Positions 20,625 to 28,608 of a stretch of DNA of 55,307 bases are shown here, one piece after another. Location: NCBI GenBank assembly GCA_017305665.1, contig JAFKKH010000034.1, forward strand, positions 1 through 55,307, in the 5' to 3' direction. The stretch is from Hyphomicrobiales bacterium. Its GTDB lineage: Bacteria > Pseudomonadota > Alphaproteobacteria > Rhizobiales > Xanthobacteraceae. Position numbers and translations under genes: made by a program. Numbering within the stretch: position 1 is the first letter of the stretch; every line of letters begins with the position of its first letter. The notes under the pieces are model-generated. The model was not told the origin of the DNA. It ran no database searches and saw only the letters and a list, made by a program, of their open reading frames with translations.

Positions 20625-21581
20625 ATGACGATACGTTGTGCAATTCTGGACGATTACCAAAACGTCGCGCTCAAGCTGGCCGATTGGGATTCGCTCAAGG
20701 ACAAGATCGAAATCACTGTTTTCGACAAGCCGTTCGCATCGGGCGCGGACGCCATCGCGGCCTTGAAGGATTTCGAGATCGTCTGCGCCATGCGCGAACG
20801 CACGGCGTTCGGAGCCGACGTGCTGAATGCGCTGCCGAAACTCAAGCTGCTGCTGACCTCGGGCATGCGCAACGCCTCGTTCGACCTCGAAACCGCCAAG
20901 GCGCGCGGCATCACCGTCTGCGGCACCGGCGCGGTCGGCAATCCGACGGCGGGGCTTGCCATCGGGCTGATGCTGGAACTGACACGCAAGATTGGCTTCG
21001 AGAACGCGCGGATGAAAGCCGGCGAACGCTGGCAGGTCACGCTCGGCGAAGACGTCGAAGGCAAGACGCTCGGCGTCATCGGGCTCGGCAAGCTCGGCCG
21101 TCAGGTTGCGGCCATCGGCAAGGCGCTCGGCATGAAGGTCATCGCCTGGAGCACCAATCTGACCCGCGAGGCCTGCGAGCAGGCCGGCGTCGCCTACGCG
21201 ACCAAGGACGAACTGTTCGCATCCTCCGACGTCATCAGCATTCATGTCGTGCTCAGCGCGCGGTCGCGCGGACTGGTGTCGCGCGCCGACATCGCGCGCA
21301 TGAAACCGACCGCCTATCTGATCAACACCGCGCGGGGGCCGATCGTCGATGAAGCCGCACTGCTCGAAGCCCTGCAGGCACGGAAGATCGCCGGTGCCGG
21401 CCTCGACACCTATTCGCAGGAGCCGCTGCCGACCGATCATCCGCTGCGCAAGCTCGACAACGTCGTACTGACGCCGCATCTCGGTTATGTCACCGCCGAA
21501 AACTACCGGCGTTATTACACCGAGATGGTCGAGGACATCGCTGCATGGCTCAAGGGCACACCGATGCGGACGCTGGGGTAG
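20625..21581 (+). CDS. D-2-hydroxyacid dehydrogenase family protein
   Basis: This 318-residue NAD-dependent dehydrogenase carries the dinucleotide-binding segment LGVIGLGKLGRQVA (about residues 150-163), the family block AYLINTARGPIVDEAAL with its Arg, and the catalytic His in LTPHLGYVT near 287. The usual substrates of the group are 2-oxo acids or phosphoglycerate-like acids. Specificity is not readable. ATG 20625 is set by homology at MTIRCAILDDY. It lies 56 bases after gdhA, separated by the hairpin. A bidirectional terminator follows. Confidence 0.9.
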   Translation: MTIRCAILDDYQNVALKLADWDSLKDKIEITVFDKPFASGADAIAALKDFEIVCAMRERTAFGADVLNALPKLKLLLTSGMRNASFDLETAKARGITVCGTGAVGNPTAGLAIGLMLELTRKIGFENARMKAGERWQVTLGEDVEGKTLGVIGLGKLGRQVAAIGKALGMKVIAWSTNLTREACEQAGVAYATKDELFASSDVISIHVVLSARSRGLVSRADIARMKPTAYLINTARGPIVDEAALLEALQARKIAGAGLDTYSQEPLPTDHPLRKLDNVVLTPHLGYVTAENYRRYYTEMVEDIAAWLKGTPMRTLG

Positions 21582-21609
21582 AATCGCGCGCAATAGGCTC
21601 AAAAGCAAA

Positions 21610-21640
21610 AAGCCCGCCTTCGATGAAGGCGGGCTTTTGT
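21610..21640. terminator. strong bidirectional terminator
   Basis: A perfect 12-bp stem AAGCCCGCCTTC/GAAGGCGGGCTT around a 3-base loop is flanked by A runs on the left and T runs on the right. It serves both the 2-hydroxyacid dehydrogenase (plus) and the converging L,D-transpeptidase (minus). Confidence 0.92.
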
Positions 21641-21658
21641 GTCTCGTATTCCAGGTAA

Positions 21659-22810
21659 CTAACGGACCGTCACCGGGGCCGGCAACGGCGCCACGGCGGT
21701 GGGCTGGGTGCCGGGCAGGCTTGCCGTCTGCGGCGGAGGCTGTGCGCCAGGCGTCGGCTGTGCCGAGGCCGTGGTTTCCTCCTGGTGGTGCGGTCCGCCA
21801 CCCGGCAGCACCACAACACGGGTTCCAACCTTCACACGATCGAACAGATCCTCGACATCCTCGTTGAGCATGCCGATGCAGCCCGACGACACGAAGTGCC
21901 CGATCGTCGACGGCTGGTTGGTGCCGTGAATGCGGTAAACGGTCGAGCCGAGATACATGGCGCGCGCGCCGAGCGGATTGCCGGGACCGCCCGCCATGAA
22001 GCGCGGCAGATAGGGCTGACGCTCGATCATTTCGGTCGGCGGATGCCAGTCCGGCCACTCGGCCTTGCGGCTGATCTTCTGCACGCCGGTCCAGGTGAAA
22101 CCGTCGCGGCCGACGCGCACGCCGTAGCGGATCGCGCGGTTGTTGCCGAGCACATAGTAGAGATACGTGTTCGGCGTATCGACCACGATGGTGCCCGCGG
22201 GCTCCTTGGTGACGAAAGTGACTTCCTGCCGGCGCAGGTTCGGCGCCAACTGGTTCTCACCGCCCTGATCGGCCTCCGGCTGCTCGTCCGGCGGCAGCGC
22301 CGACAAGGACGTCGGCCGACCGTCAGCACCGACAGGCGCGGAAGGCTGGATCGCTCCGGTGACCGGTCCACCGGGCTGAGCGCTCGCCACCGGGGCACGC
22401 GGCGGATAATAGGCCGGCCCGGGCTGGCCGTAGCGCGGATCGTCGGGCGACATCACCGGACCCTGCAGCGCCTGGCTCTGCGGAGCGCGACCCTCCTGAC
22501 CCTGAGGGGCACGGCTCGAATAGGCCGGGTCGGGACGACCGTAACGCGGATCATCCGGGGACATGATCGGGCCGGGCGTTGGCAGCGCGGCCGAATTGTG
22601 CCGCCGGGGCGCCTGATCATCGTCAGTCCCGTCGAAATCCGGCATGCTGTTCATTGCGTCCGGGCGGCTGTACTCGGCCGGGTAGGCCGAGGGCGCGCTG
22701 GAATAGGCCGGGCCCGGCGGCTGCGGATACCCTTGTGCCTGCGCGAGCGAGGTTCCCGCCGCGCTCACTGCGACCGCCGCAAAAATCGTGAGAATGGGTT
22801 TGATCATCAT
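21659..22810 (-). CDS. exported L,D-transpeptidase (YkuD/ErfK family)
   Basis: The 383-residue protein has a signal peptide (residues 1-26, SLAQAQ). A long Pro/Gln/Ser-rich linker follows in which MSPDDPRYGxPxPAY occurs twice. The YkuD domain has His295 in HGTNQPSTIG and nucleophile Cys311 in SSGCIGMLN. The catalytic domain makes 3-3 cross-links in peptidoglycan or attaches proteins to it in the periplasm. After the domain a Pro/Thr/Gln-rich tail of about 45 residues follows. The ATG pair at 22810/22807 follows AAGGG. The frame is open to 22957, but only this start gives a signal peptide. Confidence 0.9.
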   Translation of the reverse strand: MMIKPILTIFAAVAVSAAGTSLAQAQGYPQPPGPAYSSAPSAYPAEYSRPDAMNSMPDFDGTDDDQAPRRHNSAALPTPGPIMSPDDPRYGRPDPAYSSRAPQGQEGRAPQSQALQGPVMSPDDPRYGQPGPAYYPPRAPVASAQPGGPVTGAIQPSAPVGADGRPTSLSALPPDEQPEADQGGENQLAPNLRRQEVTFVTKEPAGTIVVDTPNTYLYYVLGNNRAIRYGVRVGRDGFTWTGVQKISRKAEWPDWHPPTEMIERQPYLPRFMAGGPGNPLGARAMYLGSTVYRIHGTNQPSTIGHFVSSGCIGMLNEDVEDLFDRVKVGTRVVVLPGGGPHHQEETTASAQPTPGAQPPPQTASLPGTQPTAVAPLPAPVTVR

Positions 22811-23163
22811 CGCCCTTGTATAAGCCCAAGCGAACACCGGATCGTTAACCGGCACATCGCGCAGGATCACGGCGCATTCAAGACAATTCTGACACAATCG
22901 TCCGGGGATTCGGTCATATTTCCGAGATCGCGGCGCAGCGTGACCTCTATGCCTCACTAAAAGCCGCCCTCGAAGCCAGTTGCGGCTTCAGCCAGCGCTT
23001 GGGAACGATTTTTCGGGCGCGAGGCCCGGATCATTGCGGTATCCTCAAAACCACTTGATTCGCTGGGACTTGGTGGCGCGACCCATCGATCAGGCGTGTA
23101 TCCACCGCGTTCCGAATGGCTCGATCACCTTCGCAAACAGCGCGGCGAAGGCGGAACCTTCCC
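22811..23163. other. 353-base divergent intergenic region
   Basis: This lies between the L,D-transpeptidase and a membrane-anchored disordered protein. It should hold both promoters. One small hairpin, GAAGCC/GGCTTC, lies at 22972-22989. Short frames here look like chance, and no RNA gene or operator palindrome is evident. Confidence 0.4.
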
Positions 23164-24384
23164 ATGCTGCCTGGCTTCCGTTTCCTGTTCATCGCGGTCG
23201 TCCTGTCCGTCTCGATGCTGGTCTTCGGCCTTGGCGCCGCGGCCCTGTTGCGGGCGACGCATGAGGAATTTGCCAGCCTGCCCCTGCAGCAAATTCCCGA
23301 GGTGGTGTTTGCAACCCGCGAGGACACCGCCCCTACCCTCGCCATGCTGCAAGTCGATACCCCGACGGCTGACACCCCGCCAACTGACTTGGACCGGCAC
23401 GATGGCCCGCCTCAAGCCATGGACGCAGCTACCACTCAGGCAGCGCCCGCTGTGACCGCCCCGGCGACGCCCGAAGCCGCGTTGGCGCCCGATCCCGGCA
23501 CGGCCTCGACCGACGCGATTGCCACGCCTTCGGCCCAGTCTCCGACCGATGACAAGCCCGCCACGGATGCGACGCGGTCGGCACAAGATGAAAAGACCAC
23601 TGCGGCGCTCACGCCCGATGGTGGTGCAGCCGGTCCAACCACCACCGCGCCGTCCACCCCTGAGATACCCAAGACTGACGCCGCAACCGCGGGCGAAGCG
23701 ACCCCCACACCCGCCGCCGATCCCGGCCGCGATTCACTGAGTGAGACAGAGGCCAATGCGACACAGACCGTTGCGGCCCTCGATCCCGCGGCGCCCGTCG
23801 CAGCCGCGCCGGAATCGACCGGCCAACCGTTAATGGACGCGGCCCCCGCTTCGACCCCAAGCGGCGATTCCACACCTGATGACGCCAAGGTTGATAACAC
23901 CAAGTCTGGTGACACGAAGCCCGCTGACACCAAGGCTGAAAATGCGACAACTGATCATTCGCAGGCGGATAGCGCGACGACCGGCACCGCGCCCGGAATC
24001 GCAGGACCGAGTTCAGCCAACTCCACCGCCATGGCCGCCCTTGAAGATGGCAACAACGAAACGACAGGACATGCGACCAGCGAGCCGCCTGTCGCCGTCG
24101 AGCCGAAGGCGGCAATTCCCGACATCGTGCCTCAAAGCGCTGCGGCAGATGCTGCCAATCGACCCGCGCTCAACGATGCGCCAGTGATCACCGCCTTCAA
24201 TATCCATATTCCCATGCCCGTCGCGCGGCCGAAAACCTTCAGCAAGGCCTCGCTGACGGTCAGGCCCATCACGCGGAAGCGCGTTGCCAGACAGCGGCCG
24301 GTGGTGCGGCGTGCGCACGTTGTCAGGCACGCCCCGCCGAAGCCGGTCGATCCGTTCGCAGGCTCGCCGTTCAGCAGCAACTAG
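23164..24384 (+). CDS. membrane-anchored Thr/Ala/Pro-rich disordered protein
   Basis: The 406-residue product has one N-terminal membrane helix (LFIAVVLSVSMLVFGLGAAALL). About 330 residues of low complexity follow, rich in Ala, Thr, Pro, Asp and Ser (for example DDAKVDNTKSGDTKPADTK). A short basic C-terminal region (KRVARQRPVVRRAHVVRHAPPKPVDP) ends with PFAGSPFSSN. It is likely anchored in the inner membrane with a long unstructured periplasmic arm whose basic end could contact the wall or outer membrane, which is inference. Start 23164 follows AAGGCGGA. The stop codon TAG lies inside an inverted repeat. No known family. Confidence 0.75.
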   Translation: MLPGFRFLFIAVVLSVSMLVFGLGAAALLRATHEEFASLPLQQIPEVVFATREDTAPTLAMLQVDTPTADTPPTDLDRHDGPPQAMDAATTQAAPAVTAPATPEAALAPDPGTASTDAIATPSAQSPTDDKPATDATRSAQDEKTTAALTPDGGAAGPTTTAPSTPEIPKTDAATAGEATPTPAADPGRDSLSETEANATQTVAALDPAAPVAAAPESTGQPLMDAAPASTPSGDSTPDDAKVDNTKSGDTKPADTKAENATTDHSQADSATTGTAPGIAGPSSANSTAMAALEDGNNETTGHATSEPPVAVEPKAAIPDIVPQSAAADAANRPALNDAPVITAFNIHIPMPVARPKTFSKASLTVRPITRKRVARQRPVVRRAHVVRHAPPKPVDPFAGSPFSSN

Positions 24385-24456
24385 TGGTCCTTTGATTCTA
24401 ACATTTGCAATGAAGTGCGCTGAAATGGGATGCAAATGTTAGAATCGGACCGCTAG
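24381..24456. repeat. imperfect 26-bp inverted repeat (MITE-like) bounded by CTAG
   Basis: GATTCTAACATTTGCA (24394-24409) and its exact complement (24431-24446) enclose a 21-base loop. Outside them CTAGTGGTCC and GGACCGCTAG also pair, with one mismatch and a TTT bulge. CTAG at both outer ends looks like a duplicated or palindromic target. The left end supplies the stop codon of the upstream gene. Confidence 0.85.
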
Positions 24457-24462
24457 GCAGAT

Positions 24463-25329
24463 TCAGGCCGGCCCGGTCGCGACCGGCGGACCATCCTGCA
24501 GTCCCCACTCCGACCACGAGCCGTCGTAGAGCGCCGAGCCGCGCACGCCGAGGCGATAGAGCGCGAGCGTCAGCACCGCGGCGGAGACGCCGGAGCCGCA
24601 GGTGGTGACGACGGGCTTTGCAAGGTCGAGACCCGCGCCGGCAAATGCTGCACGCAAATCATCGAGCGGCTTCATGGTCCCGGTCGCCGCGTCGAACAGG
24701 TTGTTGTACGGCAGGTTGCGGCTGCCGGGGATGTGGCCCGAACGGAGACCCACTCTCGGCTCCGCCACGCTGCCCTCGAAACGATTGGCGGCGCGTGCGT
24801 CAATGAGCTGTTCGCGATGCGAGGACAGGTTGTTCACGAGCTGCGCCTCGCTGCGCACGTAGGCCGGATCGAACGTCGCGGTGAAGCGGCCCGGCTTCGG
24901 CGATGCCTTGCCCGACTCCACTGGCCGCCCCTCCGCACGCCACTTCTTCAGGCCGCCGTTGAGCACCCGGACGTTGCTGTGGCCGAACGACAGGAACATC
25001 CACCACGCACGCGGCGCAGCGACCCAGCCGCCGGAATCATAGACCACGACCGTATCATCGGAGGAGACGCCGAGCGCGCCAACATCGCGCGCGAACTGCG
25101 CGGCATCGGGATACATGTGCGGCAACGATGACGCATGATCGGAAACCGCATCGACGTCGAAAAACACCGCGCCCGGAATATGGGCGGCGAGAAAATCATC
25201 GATCGGCAACGGCAGCACGCCCGGCATCTTGAACGAAGCGTCGATGACCCTGACGTTGGCCTCGCCAAGATGCGCGGCGAGCCATTCGGTGGACACAAGG
25301 GGATCATCGGTGGTGAAAGTGGACGGCAT
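24463..25329 (-). CDS. sseA: 3-mercaptopyruvate/thiosulfate sulfurtransferase
   Basis: The 288-residue protein has two rhodanese domains: an inactive N-terminal one (VSTEWLAAHLGEANVRVIDAS, HIPGAVFFDVD) and a C-terminal one with the active-site loop CGSGVSA. The CGSGV(S/T)A loop is typical of 3-mercaptopyruvate sulfurtransferases (SseA type). They transfer sulfane sulfur to cyanide or thiols. ATG 25329 is used; a GTG just before it gives one more residue. The gene stops seven bases after an inverted repeat and is separated from a second rhodanese gene by a palindromic repeat. Mercaptopyruvate preference is by motif, not proven. Confidence 0.9.
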   Translation of the reverse strand: MPSTFTTDDPLVSTEWLAAHLGEANVRVIDASFKMPGVLPLPIDDFLAAHIPGAVFFDVDAVSDHASSLPHMYPDAAQFARDVGALGVSSDDTVVVYDSGGWVAAPRAWWMFLSFGHSNVRVLNGGLKKWRAEGRPVESGKASPKPGRFTATFDPAYVRSEAQLVNNLSSHREQLIDARAANRFEGSVAEPRVGLRSGHIPGSRNLPYNNLFDAATGTMKPLDDLRAAFAGAGLDLAKPVVTTCGSGVSAAVLTLALYRLGVRGSALYDGSWSEWGLQDGPPVATGPA

Positions 25330-25341
25330 CACAAACCTGCT

Positions 25342-25468
25342 GTCATTCCGGGATGTGCCCTCTTGGGCGCAGGCCCGGAATCCATACGCCCGGTGGTGGT
25401 TATGGATTCCGGGCTCGCGCTATCGGCGCGAACGCTACGCGTTCGTCGCCTGCGCGCCCCGGAATGAC
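25342..25468. repeat. dispersed palindromic repeat, copy A
   Basis: The outer arms GTCATTCCGGG and CCCGGAATGAC are exact complements. Inner arms GCCCGGAATCCATA (25373-25386) and TATGGATTCCGGGC (25401-25414) are also perfect. A GAACGC/GCGTTC hairpin lies on the right side. It sits between the two rhodanese genes. Confidence 0.9.
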
Positions 25469-25476
25469 GAACGATT

Positions 25477-25890
25477 TTACCCCTTCGCCTTCGGCTCGAC
25501 CTTCTCGATCGCCTCGCCGGCGTCGCGCCAGGCCGTGAAGCCGCCGCCGAGATGCGCCACTGGCTTCAGGCCCATGTCCTGCGCCGTTTTCGCCGCCAGC
25601 GCCGAGCGCCAGCCCGACGCGCAGTGGAAGATGAACTTCTTGTCCTCCTGGAAGATCGGCTTGGCGTAGGGGCTTGCCGGATCGATCCAGAATTCGAGCA
25701 TGCCGCGGGTGCAGGAGAACGCGCCGGGGATCTTGCCCTCGCGCTCCAACTCGCGCGGGTCGCGAATGTCAACGATGACGGCCTCGCCGCGCGCCACCGC
25801 CGCCTTGGCGTCGGCCACGCTCATGGTCTCGATTTGCGAATTGGCCTCATCGAGCAGTGCCTTGTAGCCGCGTGTGATCGTCTGTGCCAT
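25477..25890 (-). CDS. single-domain rhodanese-like protein
   Basis: The 137-residue protein has one rhodanese domain with VIVDIRDPRELEREGKIPGA and the active loop CASGWRSA, so Cys90 would carry persulfide. The domain is cytosolic, with no signal peptide. GAGGTAG precedes the ATG. It begins four bases after the stop of the CoxE-like von Willebrand gene, so the two form an operon and may work together, but rhodaneses occur in many settings. The sulfurtransferase gene downstream is separated by a palindromic repeat. Confidence 0.9.
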   Translation of the reverse strand: MAQTITRGYKALLDEANSQIETMSVADAKAAVARGEAVIVDIRDPRELEREGKIPGAFSCTRGMLEFWIDPASPYAKPIFQEDKKFIFHCASGWRSALAAKTAQDMGLKPVAHLGGGFTAWRDAGEAIEKVEPKAKG

Positions 25891-25894
25891 GACT

Positions 25895-27070
25895 CTACCT
25901 CACCAGTTCCTTCATCGCGCCTTCCAGCCCTTCGATCGTCAGCGGAAACATCCGTTCCGAGAACAACCGCCGGATGATGGTGGTCGACTCCGAATAGTCC
26001 CAGTGCTTCTGCGCCACCGGATTGAGCCAGACCGCATGCGGATAGGTGCGCGTGATGCGCTCCAGCCAGACCGAGCCCGGCTCCTCGTTGACATGCTCGA
26101 CCGAGCCGCCGGGCACCATGATCTCGTAAGGCGACATCGAGGCGTCGCCGACGAACACCACCTTGTAGTCGTGCGGAAACTTGTGCAGCACATCCCAGGT
26201 CGGGGTGCGGTCGGTGAAGCGCCGCTTGTTCTGTTTCCACACGCCCTCATAGAGACAGTTGTGGAAGTAGAAATACTCCATGTGCTTGAACTCGGTCTTG
26301 GCTGCCGAGAACAGCTCCTCGACCTGCTTGATGTGGCTGTCCATCGAGCCGCCGATATCGAAGAACACCAGCACCTTGACCGCGTTGCGCCGCTCCGGGC
26401 GCATGTGTACGTCGAGGTAGCCGTGGTTGGCGGTCTCCTTGATGGTGGTGTCGAGATCGAGTTCGTCCGGCGCGCCGGTGCGCGCAAACTTGCGCAGGCG
26501 CCGCAGCGCGACCTTGATGTTGCGGATGCCGAGTTCGACATCGCCGTCGAGATCCTTGAACTCGCGCTTGTCCCAAACCTTCACCGCGCGGTTGTTGCGG
26601 TTCTTCTCCTGCCCGATGCGGATACCTTCGGGATTGTAGCCATAGGCGCCGAACGGCGAGGTGCCGCCGGTGCCGATCCACTTGTTGCCGCCCTGGTGCC
26701 GCTTTTTCTGCTCCTCGAGGCGCTTCTTCAGCGTCTCCATGAGCTTGTCCCAGCCCATGGCCTCGATCTGCTTCTTCTCCTCCTCGGTGAGGTATTTCTC
26801 CGCGAGCTTCTTCAGCCACTCCTCGGGGATCTCGGCCTTCTCCATGGCGTCGAGCAGGCTTTCCAGTCCCTTGAAGACCGTGCCGAACACGCGATCGAAC
26901 TTGTCCAGGTTGCGCTCATCCTTCACCAGCGAGGCGCGGGACAAATAATAGAAGTGCTCGACGCTCTGATCGGCGAGGTCGGCGTCGAGCGCCTCCATCA
27001 GCGTGAGGTATTCGCGCAGCGTAACCGGCACCTGCGCGTCGCGCAGCGATGTGAAGAATTGCAGAAACAT
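25895..27070 (-). CDS. CoxE-like von Willebrand factor type A protein
   Basis: The 391-residue protein has a long charged, helical N-terminus (EEWLKKLAEKYLTEEEKKQIEAM) and a C-terminal VWA domain with the metal-site motif DIGGSMDSH at residues 238-246. The first MIDAS serine is glycine, as far as I recall from this subfamily. Such proteins pair with MoxR AAA+ ATPases as chaperones for metal-centre or complex maturation, as CoxD/CoxE do. The MoxR gene lies divergently about 530 bases away with a small stress-protein gene between. A rhodanese follows four bases downstream. The client protein is unknown. Confidence 0.88.
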   Translation of the reverse strand: MFLQFFTSLRDAQVPVTLREYLTLMEALDADLADQSVEHFYYLSRASLVKDERNLDKFDRVFGTVFKGLESLLDAMEKAEIPEEWLKKLAEKYLTEEEKKQIEAMGWDKLMETLKKRLEEQKKRHQGGNKWIGTGGTSPFGAYGYNPEGIRIGQEKNRNNRAVKVWDKREFKDLDGDVELGIRNIKVALRRLRKFARTGAPDELDLDTTIKETANHGYLDVHMRPERRNAVKVLVFFDIGGSMDSHIKQVEELFSAAKTEFKHMEYFYFHNCLYEGVWKQNKRRFTDRTPTWDVLHKFPHDYKVVFVGDASMSPYEIMVPGGSVEHVNEEPGSVWLERITRTYPHAVWLNPVAQKHWDYSESTTIIRRLFSERMFPLTIEGLEGAMKELVR

Positions 27071-27258
27071 AAGCTACAGATTGCCCGGAGGACCGCAGGC
27101 GTCAAGGGGCGGCATTGCGGGGCTGGCAGGCAGCCACGATGGACGGCTCCCTAGACCTCTGGGGTTTTTCCTCTAGAATTGAGCCGTGGCCCGCTCTCAG
27201 GGAGCGGGCGATCATCAACGAAATGCCGGTGAAAGCGGCGTTTCAGGAGGTCTGATCC

Positions 27259-27504
27259 ATGGGCATTATCGTGTGGCTGATTGTCGGCGCGATCGCGGGC
27301 TGGCTGGCCGGTCTGATCGTGAAAGGCGCCGGCTTTGGGTTGATCGGAAACATCATCGTCGGCATCGTCGGCGCAGTCGTCGCCGGCTGGCTTTTGCCGC
27401 GACTCGGAATTCTGATCGGCGGCGGCTTCATCGCCGAGGTCATCAACGCCGCCATCGGCGCCGTCATCGTTCTGGTCATCCTGTCATTGATCAGACGCGC
27501 CTGA
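27259..27504 (+). CDS. GlsB/YeaQ/YmgE family stress-response membrane protein
   Basis: The 81-residue protein has three hydrophobic glycine-rich helices (MGIIVWLIVGAIAGWLAGLIVKG, NIIVGIVGAVVAGWLL, AAIGAVIVLVILSLI), the standard plan of the GlsB/YeaQ transglycosylase-associated family. It is an inner-membrane protein of unknown activity induced by stress in related bacteria. A near-perfect AGGAGGT (27245-27251) precedes the ATG. It lies between the VWA and MoxR genes. A hairpin terminator follows. Confidence 0.92.
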   Translation: MGIIVWLIVGAIAGWLAGLIVKGAGFGLIGNIIVGIVGAVVAGWLLPRLGILIGGGFIAEVINAAIGAVIVLVILSLIRRA

Positions 27505-27522
27505 TATCCTTGATCCATTGGC

Positions 27523-27556
27523 GAAACGACCGCCATGAGGCGGTCGTTTCTTGTGT
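27523..27556 (+). terminator. rho-independent terminator
   Basis: A perfect 12-bp stem GAAACGACCGCC/GGCGGTCGTTTC with an ATGA loop is followed by TTGTGT. It ends the stress-protein transcript 18 bases after its stop, so the MoxR gene likely has its own promoter just downstream. Confidence 0.85.
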
Positions 27557-27603
27557 AGAGCACCCGAATGTCGGGTAGAAAGAAACAGCAAGGCAGACTT
27601 TCA

Positions 27604-28446
27604 ATGAAATTCACGGGCACCAAAGATTACGTCGCGACCGATGACCTCAAGGTCGCCGTCAATGCCGCCATCGTGCTCGAGCGGCCGCTGCTCGTGAAGG
27701 GTGAGCCGGGAACCGGCAAGACCGTGCTGGCCGAAGAAGTCGCCAAGGCGATCGGCGCGCCGCTTTTGACCTGGCACATCAAGTCCACCACCAAGGCGCA
27801 ACAGGGCCTCTATGAATACGACGCGGTGTCGCGGCTGCGCGACAGCCAGCTCGGCGACGCCCGCGTTTCCGACATCTCGAACTACATCAAGCGCGGCAAG
27901 CTGTGGGAAGCGTTCACGAACGCCAAGCGCCCTGTCCTCCTGATCGACGAGATCGACAAGGCCGACATCGAATTCCCGAACGACCTACTGCTCGAACTCG
28001 ATCGCATGGAGTTCTTCGTCTACGAGACCGGCGAGACGATCAAGGCGAAGGAACGCCCGATCGTCATGATCACCTCGAACAACGAGAAGGAACTGCCGGA
28101 CGCCTTCCTGCGCCGCTGCTTCTTCCACTACATCAAGTTTCCCGACCAGGACACGATGCATCAGATCATCGACGTCCACTTCCCTGGCATCAAGCAACGG
28201 CTGGTGCAGGAAGCGTTGCGCATCTTCTTCGAGGTGCGCGAGGTGCCCGGCCTGAAGAAGAAGCCGTCGACCTCGGAGCTGATCGACTGGCTCAAGCTGC
28301 TGCTCAACGAGGACATGTCGCCGGAACAGTTGCGCGAGCGCGATCCGCGCAAGCTGATACCGCCGCTGCACGGCGCGCTGCTCAAGAACGAGCAGGACGT
28401 GCACCTGTTCGAGCGCCTCGCCTTCCTGAACCGGCGCGAGGTGTAA
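27604..28446 (+). CDS. MoxR family AAA+ ATPase
   Basis: The 280-residue protein has Walker A GEPGTGKT at residues 33-40, Walker B LLIDEIDKAD at 112-121, and the sensor SNNEKELPDAFLRRC. The MoxR AAA+ group acts with VWA proteins in assembling metal-containing enzymes. Its partner is the CoxE-like gene at 25.9-27.1 kb. Start 27604 (MKFTGTKDYV) is the family start. The frame is open to 27568, where the added residues are Lys/Gln-rich. A palindromic repeat begins 21 bases after the stop. Confidence 0.93.
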   Translation: MKFTGTKDYVATDDLKVAVNAAIVLERPLLVKGEPGTGKTVLAEEVAKAIGAPLLTWHIKSTTKAQQGLYEYDAVSRLRDSQLGDARVSDISNYIKRGKLWEAFTNAKRPVLLIDEIDKADIEFPNDLLLELDRMEFFVYETGETIKAKERPIVMITSNNEKELPDAFLRRCFFHYIKFPDQDTMHQIIDVHFPGIKQRLVQEALRIFFEVREVPGLKKKPSTSELIDWLKLLLNEDMSPEQLRERDPRKLIPPLHGALLKNEQDVHLFERLAFLNRREV

Positions 28447-28467
28447 TATGCTCTCGAAAAATTATCC

Positions 28468-28585
28468 GTCATTCCGGAAGCCGCGTAGCGGCTGTCCGGA
28501 ATCCATAGCCCCTGCATCGGTTTTATAGAAATACTGGGGTTATGCATTCCGGGCTCGCTCGCAAGGGCTCGCGCCCCGGAATGAC
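28468..28585. repeat. dispersed palindromic repeat, copy B
   Basis: Outer arms GTCATTCCGG and CCGGAATGAC, with inner arms around CCGGAATCCATA and a matching ATTCCGGGC, fill the space between the MoxR gene and the monooxygenase gene. The same family as copies A, C and D. Confidence 0.9.
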
Positions 28586-28608
28586 AGCTCGTGCGGAAGG
28601 TAGCGCCC

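Noticed and set aside
25342-25468. Insertion sequence remnants at the palindromic repeats
   Set aside because: No transposase fragment is present and the arms are nested hairpins rather than simple terminal repeats with a coding core.
25874-27154. 426-codon plus-strand frame opposite the VWA gene
   Set aside because: Antisense shadow of the CoxE-like gene; Leu/His/Arg-rich with no recognisable motif.
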